From Lindgomyces ingoldianus (Eukaryota; Ascomycota; Dothideomycetes; Pleosporales; Lindgomycetaceae), in assembly GCF_010093535.1 (NCBI RefSeq), contig NW_022985167.1, forward strand, positions 787,335-851,334: a DNA stretch of 64,000 nt, in the 5' to 3' direction. Made by a program: the position numbers and the translations under genes. The notes beneath the pieces were generated by a model. It was not told where the DNA came from, did not search any database, and was given only the letters and a program-made list of their open reading frames with translations. Positions 22,877 to 37,810 of this stretch are shown one piece after another (the first letter of the stretch is position 1; each line of letters starts with the position of its first letter).

Positions 22877-25606
22877 ATGCCCGCGAAAAGAACGTCCAAG
22901 GCCAACGGCCCTGTTTTCATGATCCTTAGCACCTTCCGTCAACAACAACCTATCCCCTCCCCCTTTCCACAATATACCATGTCACGGCCTCGATGCGTTC
23001 CGCTACAAATCTGTGTGGTGCCCACCATGCAACCACCCTCAAGCGGCGGACCCAGCACAGGACAGCGGTTGCAGTTGAAAATGGGCAGTTCCAACACCCG
23101 TGCAATAGCTGAAGCCAACAGAGAGCTTGCTCTCTTCCACCCCAAGACCGCCCTTGATCTTTACACCCACGTCCTAAAGAACAAATCACCCGGCCATCCT
23201 GTTGCGTTTCTCAACCGGAGTCTTTGTTATCTCGTCCTAGGATATCCAAACCTGGGCGCCATCGACGCGTACCGCGCTATACTTGCCGTCGAAGGATCCG
23301 GTAACTACTATAAACGACATTTGTTTAATTGTGCCGAATATAAGCAAGAGGCGGATCCCACCTATGACATCTGGGTGAGGGAGCCGGGGTGTTATGTCGG
23401 GCAGGGTAAGTTTCCTCTGCTAGACTGCGACCTGGCGAGCATCTGTGTCACGCCTTACTTGCGGGTGGAGAGCAAAGTGCCGATCAACAGACGAGTAGTC
23501 ATGGTTATGGGAAATATGATTAACGACGTAGTCCTAAAGGGATACTACCGCCTCGCACTTTGTCTTTGGAAATGCGGAGGTGGCGCCTGGCAGAGTGCCA
23601 TGGACCAGATATGCAAGGCTGGGAACTTGGACTATTGCCATGAGATGGATAAACCGCAACTAATGAACCTTCACAACACGATCATGGCCGAGATCGAGGA
23701 AGTCATGACAGAGGAGCGGAACACCAAGCAATACCTCACTGAAGATGGGACACACGTCAAGGAGTACCTCGAGAGCAAGGGCTGGGGAGCAGAGTCACCA
23801 AGAGAACAAGAGGATTTGGGTATCCGCGGCCTCCTCAAGTCTCGGTTCACCAAGATCAAACGGGAGCAGTACCCATGGGACAAATACAGCTTGACATGGA
23901 CGTCTCTCCCGTACGCCTTTAACGAGGTTGGGCGTTACATTGCCGAAGAAACGGCGGGTGTCTACCAAATATACATCAAGAATGACCGTAACAAGCCACC
24001 TCGGGTGGATCTCCTCCCAGTCAATAGGCGAGATAGTGCACATGTCCTCTTCCGCAGCTCAAGTACGTTGTATGCATTCGCTCCAGGTCCGAATTTTCAG
24101 GTTTCCCGTACCCCGATTTGCGATACCTGCGGTGCCCAGCTTAACGTCTCCCCAAATACAAGGGACAAAGCCATGTTAGCCGCCCTGAATCAAGCAATAA
24201 TGGATAACGACACGAGTATAGCTTCATCGGACTTAGACGACTTAACGATAACTACGATAAGCGATACTGAACTCGAATTCGAAGAGGGAGAGGGTGAATC
24301 TCCTGGAGGCACCGGCGCAATTGCAGACCCGGATGAGAAAGAGGAAGAGGGAGAGGGGCAGATTCAGAGCAACGATGGCGCCAATGAAGACCTGGCAGAG
24401 GAAAGTAAAGGAGATGGATCTTGTAGTAGTACCGTTCCCAAAGCAGCTTCGCCCGAGATAGAGCAAGAAGGCGAACCTTCTAAGAGCACAGGTGCTAATC
24501 CAAACCCGCTGAAGAAAGAGGAGGACAGTGAAGTTCCTAGTAGCACTGGTGCCAATGCAGCCGCCCCCAACCCTCCCCTCCAAACGCGCCAGAGTTACAC
24601 ATCCCAATCAACAGACCTCGACGAACTCAGACCCCAAGATGGTTTCCAATACTGCGCTATCTGCCGCGCCGTCACCTTCTGCAGTCTCAACTGCTACGCC
24701 TCCCAAACCCACCACAACCGCCTCTGCAAAACCACCCTCAAGCATGCAAACTACGACATCCACCCCAGCGACCCCTGGGGCATCCCTAACCCAGTGATGA
24801 CTGACCTGATCCAACAACTCATGCACCTCACGCTCGCCCGCGCCCTTCGCATCGAAGACAAGCACCCGCTTAGTGATTCCTCCATCCGCCTCCTCCACGG
24901 AAACCTCGACAACCCGCGCTCCATCTCAGACGTGCCGCTGGACTGGGACCCAAAGCGTAGCGTCCGCATCAACGACTTATGGCCATCTCGCCTGACACTC
25001 GCCGAGCTCCTAGATATCCCCTCATACCGCTCCACCTCCGCCTCCGCAAACGCCAACACAATCCCCTGGTCATTCGAAACACACGTCCTACAACCCCTAG
25101 ATGCGCTCCACGCATTTGGCTGCAAAGAAGGCGCGGAAACAGGCATGGAGCTTGTACTCGATGTCACGCGGTTCGATGGCTGGGTTCTTGAGACGCTGCG
25201 CGCAAAGATCGAGGCTGGGGTAAGGGTGTATAGGTTTCCGAAGGTGGAGAAGGACATTGGGGAGACAGGAGAAGAGGTTGCGAGGAGGGAGATTGAGCAA
25301 GAAGTTGTGGGGGATCATGGGGTGCTGGATAAGATGGTGGATTGGATGGCCGAGCTGAATTCTATTGGGTTGTTGAAGGTTGTGGAACAGAAGGAGGGGG
25401 GTAGTGGGAGTACAGATGGTGGTGCAGAGATGGGAGGTTTAGGAGGATATAGGGCTGAAATTGGGGGTAGGGATGGGCATGGGGATAGAAGCCGACATGA
25501 GAACGGAAACGGGACTTCAGACGGTAATACGCATAGCCCCGTCGGCGGAAATAGAGATAGGCTTGGAGAGGAGGATCTGGACGGCGACATCGAGATGACG
25601 TACTAG
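22877..25606 (+). CDS. TPR protein with interrupted MYND-type zinc finger, SET-protein relative
   Basis: One long open frame, about 909 residues from ATG 22877; later ATGs (22979, 23083) are possible starts. TPR-like helices include ELALFHPKTALDLYTHVL, FLNRSLCYLVLG and GYYRLALCLW. A split zinc finger follows: CDTC at about 24119 and, some 175 residues later, CAICRAVTFCSLNC...HHNRLC at about 24650. This spacing of ligands (CxxC, CxxC, CxxxC, HxxxC) is MYND, but the two halves are separated by an acidic Ser/Gly/Glu linker. Downstream, WSFETHVLQPLDALHAFG and FDGWVLETLRAKI resemble fungal SMYD-like SET proteins, but I find no NHxCxPN catalytic motif; the C terminus is Gly/Asp-rich. A strong in-frame donor (GTAAGT at 23406) with an acceptor at 23531 suggests a 126-nt intron whose removal keeps the frame. 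Confidence 0.72.
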   Translation: MPAKRTSKANGPVFMILSTFRQQQPIPSPFPQYTMSRPRCVPLQICVVPTMQPPSSGGPSTGQRLQLKMGSSNTRAIAEANRELALFHPKTALDLYTHVLKNKSPGHPVAFLNRSLCYLVLGYPNLGAIDAYRAILAVEGSGNYYKRHLFNCAEYKQEADPTYDIWVREPGCYVGQGKFPLLDCDLASICVTPYLRVESKVPINRRVVMVMGNMINDVVLKGYYRLALCLWKCGGGAWQSAMDQICKAGNLDYCHEMDKPQLMNLHNTIMAEIEEVMTEERNTKQYLTEDGTHVKEYLESKGWGAESPREQEDLGIRGLLKSRFTKIKREQYPWDKYSLTWTSLPYAFNEVGRYIAEETAGVYQIYIKNDRNKPPRVDLLPVNRRDSAHVLFRSSSTLYAFAPGPNFQVSRTPICDTCGAQLNVSPNTRDKAMLAALNQAIMDNDTSIASSDLDDLTITTISDTELEFEEGEGESPGGTGAIADPDEKEEEGEGQIQSNDGANEDLAEESKGDGSCSSTVPKAASPEIEQEGEPSKSTGANPNPLKKEEDSEVPSSTGANAAAPNPPLQTRQSYTSQSTDLDELRPQDGFQYCAICRAVTFCSLNCYASQTHHNRLCKTTLKHANYDIHPSDPWGIPNPVMTDLIQQLMHLTLARALRIEDKHPLSDSSIRLLHGNLDNPRSISDVPLDWDPKRSVRINDLWPSRLTLAELLDIPSYRSTSASANANTIPWSFETHVLQPLDALHAFGCKEGAETGMELVLDVTRFDGWVLETLRAKIEAGVRVYRFPKVEKDIGETGEEVARREIEQEVVGDHGVLDKMVDWMAELNSIGLLKVVEQKEGGSGSTDGGAEMGGLGGYRAEIGGRDGHGDRSRHENGNGTSDGNTHSPVGGNRDRLGEEDLDGDIEMTY

Positions 25607-26198
25607 GTTGACTCGCTTGTGTAAGTCAGCGTTGGCGGCTGGTACCCTGGATACATAGAGCAGAACATTCGCAACGGCTTGGGTAACTCTCCATCTGAGA
25701 AATCAGGCACAGCACCTTGGATATCCAATTCTGTATATTAATGGGATTCTGATTATCAATCAGTGGCATGCTAGGTAGAAACATAGTAACTCAAAGGTAG
25801 ACAAATAAACAGACATACATATATTCCTGCTTCACAAGTTAAGAAAAAGTGAACATTTCACCAAACAACCACATCTTCAATACCATCTTATTGTCACGGA
25901 CGTATATGTATCCAGTTTAATATTAGATATTAAGAGCTTCCAAAATGTCCTAAAGCAAGGCACCGGGCATTTCATCAACGCCACTGCCAGAGTGTTATGT
26001 TCCTGCATCGAATCAAACCGAATCTTGCATCAAGATCCACGCCACGCACCTGCAGCGGACCCATCCATCTCACCACGCCACCAACACCCGTCATCATGCA
26101 TGCACGGAAGTATCCACCCCCACTCCCTAATATCTACATAATCCCTCCATTGACCTTGCATTGATATACCATATTACCTCTGCATGGAGCCGCTGCAC
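25607..26198. other. Intergenic between convergent genes
   Basis: About 590 bp, AT-rich, containing the 3' ends of the TPR/MYND gene and CYP51. No gene seen. Confidence 0.5.
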
Positions 26199-27927
<1,729 letters not shown>

Positions 27928-28432
27928 TCAAGAAATTGGACCCGCGCTCGAGCCACTCGAGATGGTCCCCCGGCCAGTGACGAAAACTCGCCATCCACCC
28001 GCCAAGACTGGCCGATCCGGGAGCACGCTCTCCGGAAAGGAAAATGTCAGCTCATTCACTGACGACGACGCAATTCTGCTGCTCCGCCCCGTCACACACC
28101 GCCGTTATACGCTGATTATCCGTTCCGCAGTGCTGAGAACAGTCGCCTGTCACTAGCACAAAAAGCCGCAAAACACACATTTGCCCCAGGAGCAATTGAC
28201 ATTTACTGCTAGCTCGAAGCTTCAATTGGCTTCTGGTACTCTGTAGCGCCTCAAGCCGTGCTTCGAACCCCCCATAGCAAGGAACTAAAAGCCTGATTCC
28301 ATTTATGGAAATTTCATGGTCTGGCCTATAGGAGCTTCTTATGTACGAAGAGTGAATTTCCCCGCCAAAAATTCCCATGACGCCTGTCTGTTCCTCTAGA
28401 ATCGCCCTCATACTTCCCCCATCAGTCTCCTA

Positions 28433-30713
<2,281 letters not shown>

Positions 30714-31448
30714 CTCGGCCGGGCCGGGCGGCTCAGATGGAAAGGGTATTGGTGGTGCCTCGATTTTAGGATGTTGTGCAAATTGTGAGACGCATTGCTG
30801 TTCGTAAGAATAGGGACTGGCAAGGTGAGGAGGGACTTCGTTGAGGGCGGTCGAGGTCCACCTGGGCAATTGTTGCCTGAGAGCTATATTCTAGGCTGCC
30901 AAGCCACTCTCCTCCGATCACCGTGCGGCCTAAGTTCCACGGTCCCTGACAATCGTATTGACGAACGAACATGCACGAAGAAATAACAGAACTCTCTACG
31001 GATTAACATTTGCTTTTCACAAGAAACAGGCCAGAACATCTAATTCGCCCATGCGTGTTATGTCCTTAGGCGTACCAAGCCTTGCCGGAGCTTGCATTCA
31101 GACTCTGGTTTGAACTTCTGGCCAACGACATCATCCTATCCACCGCTATTGTTTGCAATCCATATACATACCAACCACCAATTCCTGTTAAAAGAAGCAA
31201 AAAATTGCATATTTCTTCACGTTCAGCGCCCCAGCAGATGACATGGTAGAAAGCCGCACTATTTGGGTAGTTCTAAGGGAATTTGCTACCCTGACGATTG
31301 GCATGTTCGCACGTGATTGAGCGGATCTTGGCACCTTTGGTGCTGTTACTTTCACAGCGCCGGAGGCCTCCATCATTCACTGACCATATAAGACTGAGCC
31401 TCCCAGGACCCTTTCTAAATTTATATAGACGCTATCTTGATACAAACT
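30714..31448. promoter_or_regulatory. Divergent promoter region, checkpoint kinase / ATG10
   Basis: 735 bp between the two start codons. Open frames on the minus strand at 30766-30972 are short and probably 5' UTR. No named operator recognised. Confidence 0.35.
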
Positions 31449-32180
31449 ATGTTAGATGTCATAGCGTCCCCGCTGATATCGAAATCGGACTTCGACGCTG
31501 CCTGTGATGAACTCTCGAGGCTTTTTGCTGAGCGCCACAACCTCCAGAGCGAATGGCTCTCTGTAGATGTCCATGATAGGAATGATACGAGGTTTTTAAG
31601 GATTATGAAGCCGCTTTGTACGCGCGTCGATGTTGCTCTTGGAGACTCCCAAGAGCAGTCTGACGAGCGTGAGCTTATGGAGTATGACGAAGTAAGAGCC
31701 AAGCCACAATCGACAGCATTGGAGACTCACGAATTGTAGGAGGCACTTGAGCCCTCACCTTCCCACCAAGGTGTTGTGGTAGAATACGACATCGTCTTCT
31801 CACCAAGCTTCCAGGTGCCAGTCCTATACTTCAACATCAAAGACCTGCTCTTTCGGTTTCCACCAACAATGGATACTCTTTACCGTCATCTGATTCCACT
31901 GCAATTTAGATCTCAAGCTGAGAAAGCGGGTGTTATTGGAGGGATTACATTGACAGTTGGTTCTTCTCCTCACCGCTACATGCCCTTAGCTAACTGGAAT
32001 TAGGACCATCCTTTGACGAATGCTCCTGTGTTCTTCGTTCATCCATGTCAGACTGTATCGATTTTGGGAGCGAGCCGAGGTAAGGAAGAGCTGACACCGA
32101 TCGAGTTCCTGATGCTGTGGATAAGTGCTATGGGTGGCTGTGTTGGCCTCCACTTGCCCATTGCGCTTGCGGAAAAGTGA
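31449..32180 (+). CDS. ATG10: Autophagy E2-like enzyme Atg10
   Basis: E2-like enzyme that transfers Atg12 to Atg5 in autophagosome formation, cytosolic. Exons 31449-31691, 31740-31955 and 32004-32180 join to 211 residues. The core block HPLTNAPVFFVHPCQT carries the catalytic cysteine, followed by the family's LMLWISAMGGCVGLHLPI at the C terminus. Earlier, VVEYDIVFSPSFQVPVLYF fits the E2-like beta sheet. The first intron is GTAAGA...TAG (48 nt). The second is also 48 nt but uses a weak donor, GTTGGT, with a good CTAAC branch site; splicing joins GGITLT to DHPLTN as in the family, so I trust it. Typical Atg10 length. Confidence 0.9.
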
Positions 32181-32550
32181 AGGAATGGCGGGGCAAGCCT
32201 CTTGTAGGTTATCGTTAGTGCCTACCCGAAGTATCAAGCCTACGGGATGCTCACGTGGAAGAGTGAGCAGTAGGCCAAAGAGAAGCTTGTGACGACAGGT
32301 GAGAGACAATAAGTCATGACAGCTGACTTCCTCATCCCTCTTACAATATGTCTCCTCACTAACATTTATAGCAGGAATTGTCTGGGATGTTAAGGCTATT
32401 CCAAAGATCTAGCCTGCGAAGGAAGTTAATAGTCATGTCATTAATGGAAGTTAGAATGTAGAGATGGACTTCTGGACACATTACAGTACCAAAGCTTCTC
32501 CAGTACTGGCCTCATATCCCAAAAATTCCACACACACACCCCCCACACTT
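32181..32550. other. Intergenic between convergent ATG10 and GH79 genes
   Basis: 370 bp with a CA/C-rich low-complexity run near 32528-32550. No gene. Confidence 0.5.
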
Positions 32551-34305
32551 TCAACACTCCAGCTGCACAAGCGCCGCACTACTCCAAGGCACGCCCACTG
32601 CAATCCCTCCATCCTGGCCCACCCACACTGTCTCATCCTTCGTTACATTCCCCAGCAGCTTTGGTTTCCCATGATCCAGCTCATAATTATAGCTTGCACC
32701 GTTGAACGTAATTCCCGTGATCGCATCTGATCCGTTCGCGATAAGCCTCTGCACAAGACCATGGCCAGAGCAGGAAGTCGGCAGTGTAAAGTTATACGTA
32801 GTTTCTCCGCGGGGAAGGGGAACAGGAACGGAGTAGTTATATTGGTGCATGTTGATCACTACGAGACGTTTGAGTTTCTCCCCCTCGTAGATGGTGTATG
32901 CTGCTTCGTTGTAGTTCTTTAATGGGATGTTTTGGACGCGGACGTCGCCTTGAGTGATGTCACCCAGCGAAGCTGCCACTGCAATATTTCCATAGTAAGG
33001 AGCCTTTGTGCCAATGCTGGTTGTGTTGGTAGCAACTGGCTGCCAGCTGGCATATCGGAAGTTGGTTCCCATATGCATATACACCTGCCTGATGTCCGTG
33101 GCTGCACACATGAGGTTGAAGTCTACACCCCAGAGAGCAGCACCGAAAGAGTTGGAGAGCGCCGGAGCTCCTTGGTTGTAGAGGGAATTTGCTTCGCCAA
33201 GGATGTATGGCATATTCATCCCTGCGGCTTTTAAGGCGGCTTGTTCTTTGTTGTGGTTACTTACACTAGATACGGTCTTGGTGTGGTTCATCAGGAAGCC
33301 AGCAAGAGTCACACCAGGTTGTGTCGCACCTCCGATGTAGCTGTGTATCGTAAGCCATTGACTCCCCAGTCCTAGCGTCGATCTTACTTATGCGAAGAAA
33401 ACAGCTCAATTTCATTACGCTGATCCAATCCAGCTTTCCAAGTCTTCACAGCATCAAGACTGTTACTCGTCCCCGCAAACGACGGCGCAAGCCACTTGAA
33501 ATTTTGCGCAGTGACCCAGTCCGCACCACAGTTCTTCGAAAGTGAATCTTTGACTAACTGAACCCTTATGTTCCACTGCTGCGTATACTGCTGCTCGTTC
33601 CAAGACGCAGGACGCATGACACCCTGCGCCGAAGTCTTGAAAAGATCTGGCTCATTCCCCATCTCCCAATACAGGAAGTTATCGTGAAGTTCAAGAAACT
33701 TGCAAGCTATCGCAGCCTCATCCGTCGCGCTGGCATTAGCGGCTGTGTCGTTCTTCGCCAAGTTGAAGCCATGTATGAACTTGACGCCGGGCCATGTTTG
33801 GTAAGATTCGAAGAACTTTGGGCCAATGGACAGTATTCGGGGATAGTCTTTAGATATTGAAGGAATTATGGTTCCATTAGTGGCGGCTTTGAGGTTAGCG
33901 TCGTAAAGTGCATAATCCCTGGAATTTGGTATTAGACAGGCCTGAGGCTTGCGAGATTAAAGTTACTTACTGAGTATTTCCCCCCACTCGAATGTTTGGC
34001 TTAGACCCCTGGAAGCTTCCCAAGTTGTTCAAAAGATTGTCTGAGAACGTATTCGGATTCTCCTTGTCGCCTGCGAAGTCCGGAAAGAAGGCGAGCTCAA
34101 TAGAAAATGAAACGAAGCTATTGAGCACCGGCTCCCCAGCCCCCGAAGGCGACGCAGCAATCGGTACAGGGTTGAAATCGGTAGGACGCGTGAGAGCGCT
34201 TCCTGTCCTCGATGCAGTTGTTGCGTCTGCGAATTGTTCTGCTGGAGCCGAAGAAGCTATGTTTAAGAGCGCTGTCGCAAGCAGCAAGGCTTGGAGGCTT
34301 GCCAT
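32551..34305 (-). CDS. Secreted glycoside hydrolase family 79 (beta-glucuronidase-like)
   Basis: Extracellular retaining glycosidase of clan GH-A; fungal GH79 members release glucuronic acid from arabinogalactan-type glycans. Minus-strand exons 34305-33971, 33918-33388 and 33340-32551 give 551 residues. A signal peptide (MASLQALLLATALLNIASSAPA) supports ATG 34305 over the in-frame ATG at 34353. The acid/base Glu lies in YWEMGNEPDLF and the nucleophile Glu in YILGEANSLY. The C-terminal beta domain (GH79C) includes VVINMHQYNYS and ends in LVQLEC. Several NxT/NxS sequons fit secretion. Introns of 52 and 47 nt restore GGNTQDYALYD and SSHNYIGGATQPG. No carbohydrate transporter lies beside it. Confidence 0.9.
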
Positions 34306-35864
34306 AACCTGCAGATTGTGGGGGATCGACAATCGACCGTAGACACTTGGCAACGGGAGAGGCGTGAAGGCTTGCAGAACTCTTTGAGCGCCCGCCTCAT
34401 CTTATAATTTCTCCAACGGTAAGTTAATTGCTTGCTAGAGGTGGTAGTATGTCTCTCGGTGGAAACTACCTCCTGTCCCTGCCCGATCATGCAGGTGTAA
34501 TGGCCATCATGCGGGGAATATTCCGGGAGATCGACAATTCTCCATCCACAGAGAGGAGCTGCTCAAAGAGCCGGGGAAATCACTTTAGGGTAAATTGGTG
34601 CCAGCGCTAACTCGTCACCGTGGGGCGACCATGGTACCTGACGTATAGATGCATAGCCCAATTAATGATATGTTCGTGGTTTCTTTGCTCCGGAACGTAC
34701 GAGTACCATGACATTCTATTATGGTACAGCATATTCCCTCTGTCAAGAGCTGAATGCCATTTTTAGCTGATGCAAGAGTTCTCACGCTAAAAGACGTCAG
34801 ACCTCAAGATGATAGGGCATCCCTGGCCCTGCCTGAGCTAGCATTCTCTGCGGTATCCGAATTCCCTACAAAGAATGGTTGAATAAGCTTGTGGCCTCGG
34901 GAGATGCATTAATCGCACCGGAACATGGGGTCTAAGCCCGCTTGCACGCACTCTTCTCCTTCAGGCCATACGATCACTACACCTTAGCTTTCTCAGTGCC
35001 AGATGTGCCTCATTGAAGGGCTTAAAACCCTTTAAATTTGGTACTCGTGCTGTCATCTTCACCGCAGAGAACCCGGCCTAGATCCTAGGCTTTCCGACAT
35101 CAGAACACCTATAATATACATCTCCTCAGGGGCTAGTAAGTAATTCCAGGGCGGGATGCTTCATGTGCTGATATTGCTCTACCTTCTCACTCATTCTGTC
35201 GGGGGTAGCGTATTGAACGTCTCCTTTTCCATGGCCTACTGTGAGATCTCGTCCTAAGCTAGCGGCGTATGGTTGTTGCGTATATGGTAGACTTTCATTT
35301 CGCCTTCTCCATCCCCGAAGTCACGCGCGGGTTGAAGGGAAATATTAAAAATGCATCCACCTGAAGCCAGTGAAGGAGTTCGTCATCTAGTTAGGAGAGG
35401 CGGTCGGTAAGATCAACCTACTGGATATTATGGCCCAGCCCTGCTTTGTGATCCGGACTCTAGATGTGGTGTCGCCAGGGAGTTGTACGCGACGTGAAGT
35501 CCAGCTGCCAAATCAAAGGCTCGACTCAGCCCGGGGTCATCAGATTGGTAACTTCACGAATACAGCGTTGATTACTGAGGTGGCTATGATATTATGAGTG
35601 AAACGTTAGGAGGATGCGGACTCGGCACAATATTTCCCTTCGGGGCCTAACTATGCGTATCCTTTTATAGAGGCAAATTTTAACCATATTTTGAGAGCGC
35701 TGAACTCTGACGCAGGAAGAATGACTTATGAAGTTTGTACGGCACTGCTGAGGGTCGACGGCCCGAGTTTGCGTACATGTGCACGGATCACTACAGCCTG
35801 GTAAGTGCGTCGCGGTCCACTGAACTACGTCAACCCACAGACAACTCTATCTTCGTTCCGAAAC
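34306..35864. other. Gene-poor interval
   Basis: About 1.56 kb upstream of the GH79 gene and downstream of the dioxygenase gene. The frames are short and unrecognised. No transposon termini or RNA gene seen. Confidence 0.45.
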
Positions 35865-37312
35865 TTAAATATCCCCGGGTCCTGCCAACCCGAGCACCTG
35901 TCGCCGCGTCGGAGCCTTCTCATCAAAGAATGGTTTCTCCGCTAAGGCAGTCACCCTCGTTCCATGCCTTGGTTCGAGACCCTCATAGTCCCAACTAGCA
36001 TTGTGGATTGTAATCCTATTGTCCCATAAAGCAGATGTCCCCGGAGTCCATTTGAATCGAACCTGGATGTCGACGTTCTTTTCGTAGACATTGTACAGGT
36101 ATCCTAATATCAGGTCACTCTCGTCCTTGTCCAACCCAACGATACGGACAGTCATTGCACGATTTACCCAAAGAGTTTTCCAGCCCGTTGCCGGATGCAC
36201 TCGAACCAAAGGATGGGTGCGCTCGATATGCTTTGGACCGGCTGTTGGATCGTTTCGGTCGAGGTACTGATGGGCACTGCGGTACACTGCCTCCTTTCCA
36301 TCTATAATCTTACGAAATGCGGGAGATAGCTTCTCGTATGCAGCGTAACCTACGGTGCGTTAAATACAGATTCTAGAGAGCGGCCCACGCTTACCTGAGG
36401 CCCAAAGAGTATCTCCTCCCAAAGATGGCACTGTGTCATTATGTAAATGGGTCACACTACACCAGGTCAGGAATGCGCTAGCCGCATGATAAGCAGATTG
36501 AACTCACCCAGCAGGTTGCCGTTCATGTACGAGGTCAGTGTGCCATCGCGAAGCTCCACCCGTTTGCCTGAAGTTCGCTGGGATTTCTGAGGCCTGTAAT
36601 GCTGGCCAGATCACTGTTGTACCTGGAACTCCTGGAACTGAAGGAACTTGCGGCTGCAACAAGAATGAGCACCAAAACTACTGTTATAGACCTCTCATGA
36701 CCACCTACATGCACCTCTATTTCTCCATACCACTCTCCAAGCTTCTTCTGTTCTTGGGGCGAGATATCCTGATCCCGGAGGAATACGACGCTTCTCTCAG
36801 CAATCAGAAGCCCAAGCTCGTCCTTCTGCCGATCAGTCAGATCCTTCAATTGCAGCCCCACAATTTCAGTGCCAATGTGTGCGGTGAGATGGATGACTTC
36901 CTTCGCTGCAGACAGGAGGGCTTTCTTCTCAGGATCCGCTCGAGAACCCGGATCGATGTACTCGCGGTCATAGTTCCGAATATTGTAAACATCGTCCAGA
37001 TAAACTGGTTTGGCAGGACGGTGCCTGGATTCGGGAGCACAAAGTCAGCACAATTCTTCAAAACGAAAGTTTTGGTACTACTACTGCCTCATCATTCCAG
37101 CGCCTTTTGAAATCTCGCTTGAGTTGCATCTCACAGATGAACATCGAAGTAACGTACGGATAGCCAGGTGTCAGATCAATTCCAGCCTTCTCAAGCCTCT
37201 TTCTTGCTGGCTCTGGAAGACCTAATGTATCTTTCCGTGGCTGCATCGTATCTTTGATATCTGGAGAGATTGGAAGTGCAATTGGCGCCATGTTAAGTGT
37301 TTGGGCAGACAA
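35865..37312 (-). CDS. TauD/TfdA-family Fe(II)/2-oxoglutarate dioxygenase
   Basis: Non-heme iron dioxygenase that hydroxylates small substrates such as sulfonates (taurine) at the cost of 2-oxoglutarate. Minus-strand exons 37312-37158, 37024-36709, 36653-36508, 36456-36395 and 36349-35865 give 387 residues. The iron-binding HxD lies in SRWHTDLVHE; the distal His is probably that in RITIHNASWDYEG; the 2-oxoglutarate-binding Arg follows in RHGTRVTALAE. The family block AERSVVFLRDQDISPQEQ lies in exon 2. The first intron is long for this window (133 nt). The N-terminal ~60 residues, including KPVYLDDVYNIRNYDREYID, are typical of the fungal Jlp1-like branch. It shares a 498-bp divergent promoter with a flavin monooxygenase. 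Substrate is inferred, not shown. Confidence 0.92.
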
Positions 37313-37810
37313 GAAATTTGGGCCCAGTTCCTGATCTCACTCGATACGACAGTATTATATACCTTACCAGTTACTCCATCGACCATGGTTTTCACTACTG
37401 CATCTCTAGGCTACTTGCTGAATTCCATTTGCGATTTTCCTCGGCCGTCGTAGTTTGGGTTTGCGGGGTAGGTTCAATCACATCATTCACCAGGATGATT
37501 GCGCATTACCATTCAGACCAGTTCCCTTTATCACCTCGAGTTACTATCACCTAGTCCCTCAATCCGTTCGGGTGGATATATTTTCTAGCTGCGTTATAGC
37601 TGGCTTTGAATTGCCTACCTGGGACTCTGTTGGAAGTTCCGGATAGTGCCATGCGGACTTGAATGACGCGATACATGGAAGAAGGATACATGATCACTTC
37701 ACGCATTCGGCAAGGGGGATTCCGATATCTTACATACACATCCGCCCCAAACGTGACGCGGTTGCACCGTCACTGCCGCTCCTCGAAAATATCTAAACCT
37801 GAATAGAATT
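37313..37810. promoter_or_regulatory. Divergent promoter, TauD dioxygenase / flavin monooxygenase
   Basis: 498 bp shared by the two divergent genes. At 37753-37773, GTGACG and CGTCAC form an inverted pair separated by 9 nt, about 40 bp before the FMO start. TGACG/CGTCA are half-sites typical of bZIP factors, so joint control by one bZIP regulator is plausible but only inferred. Confidence 0.4.
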
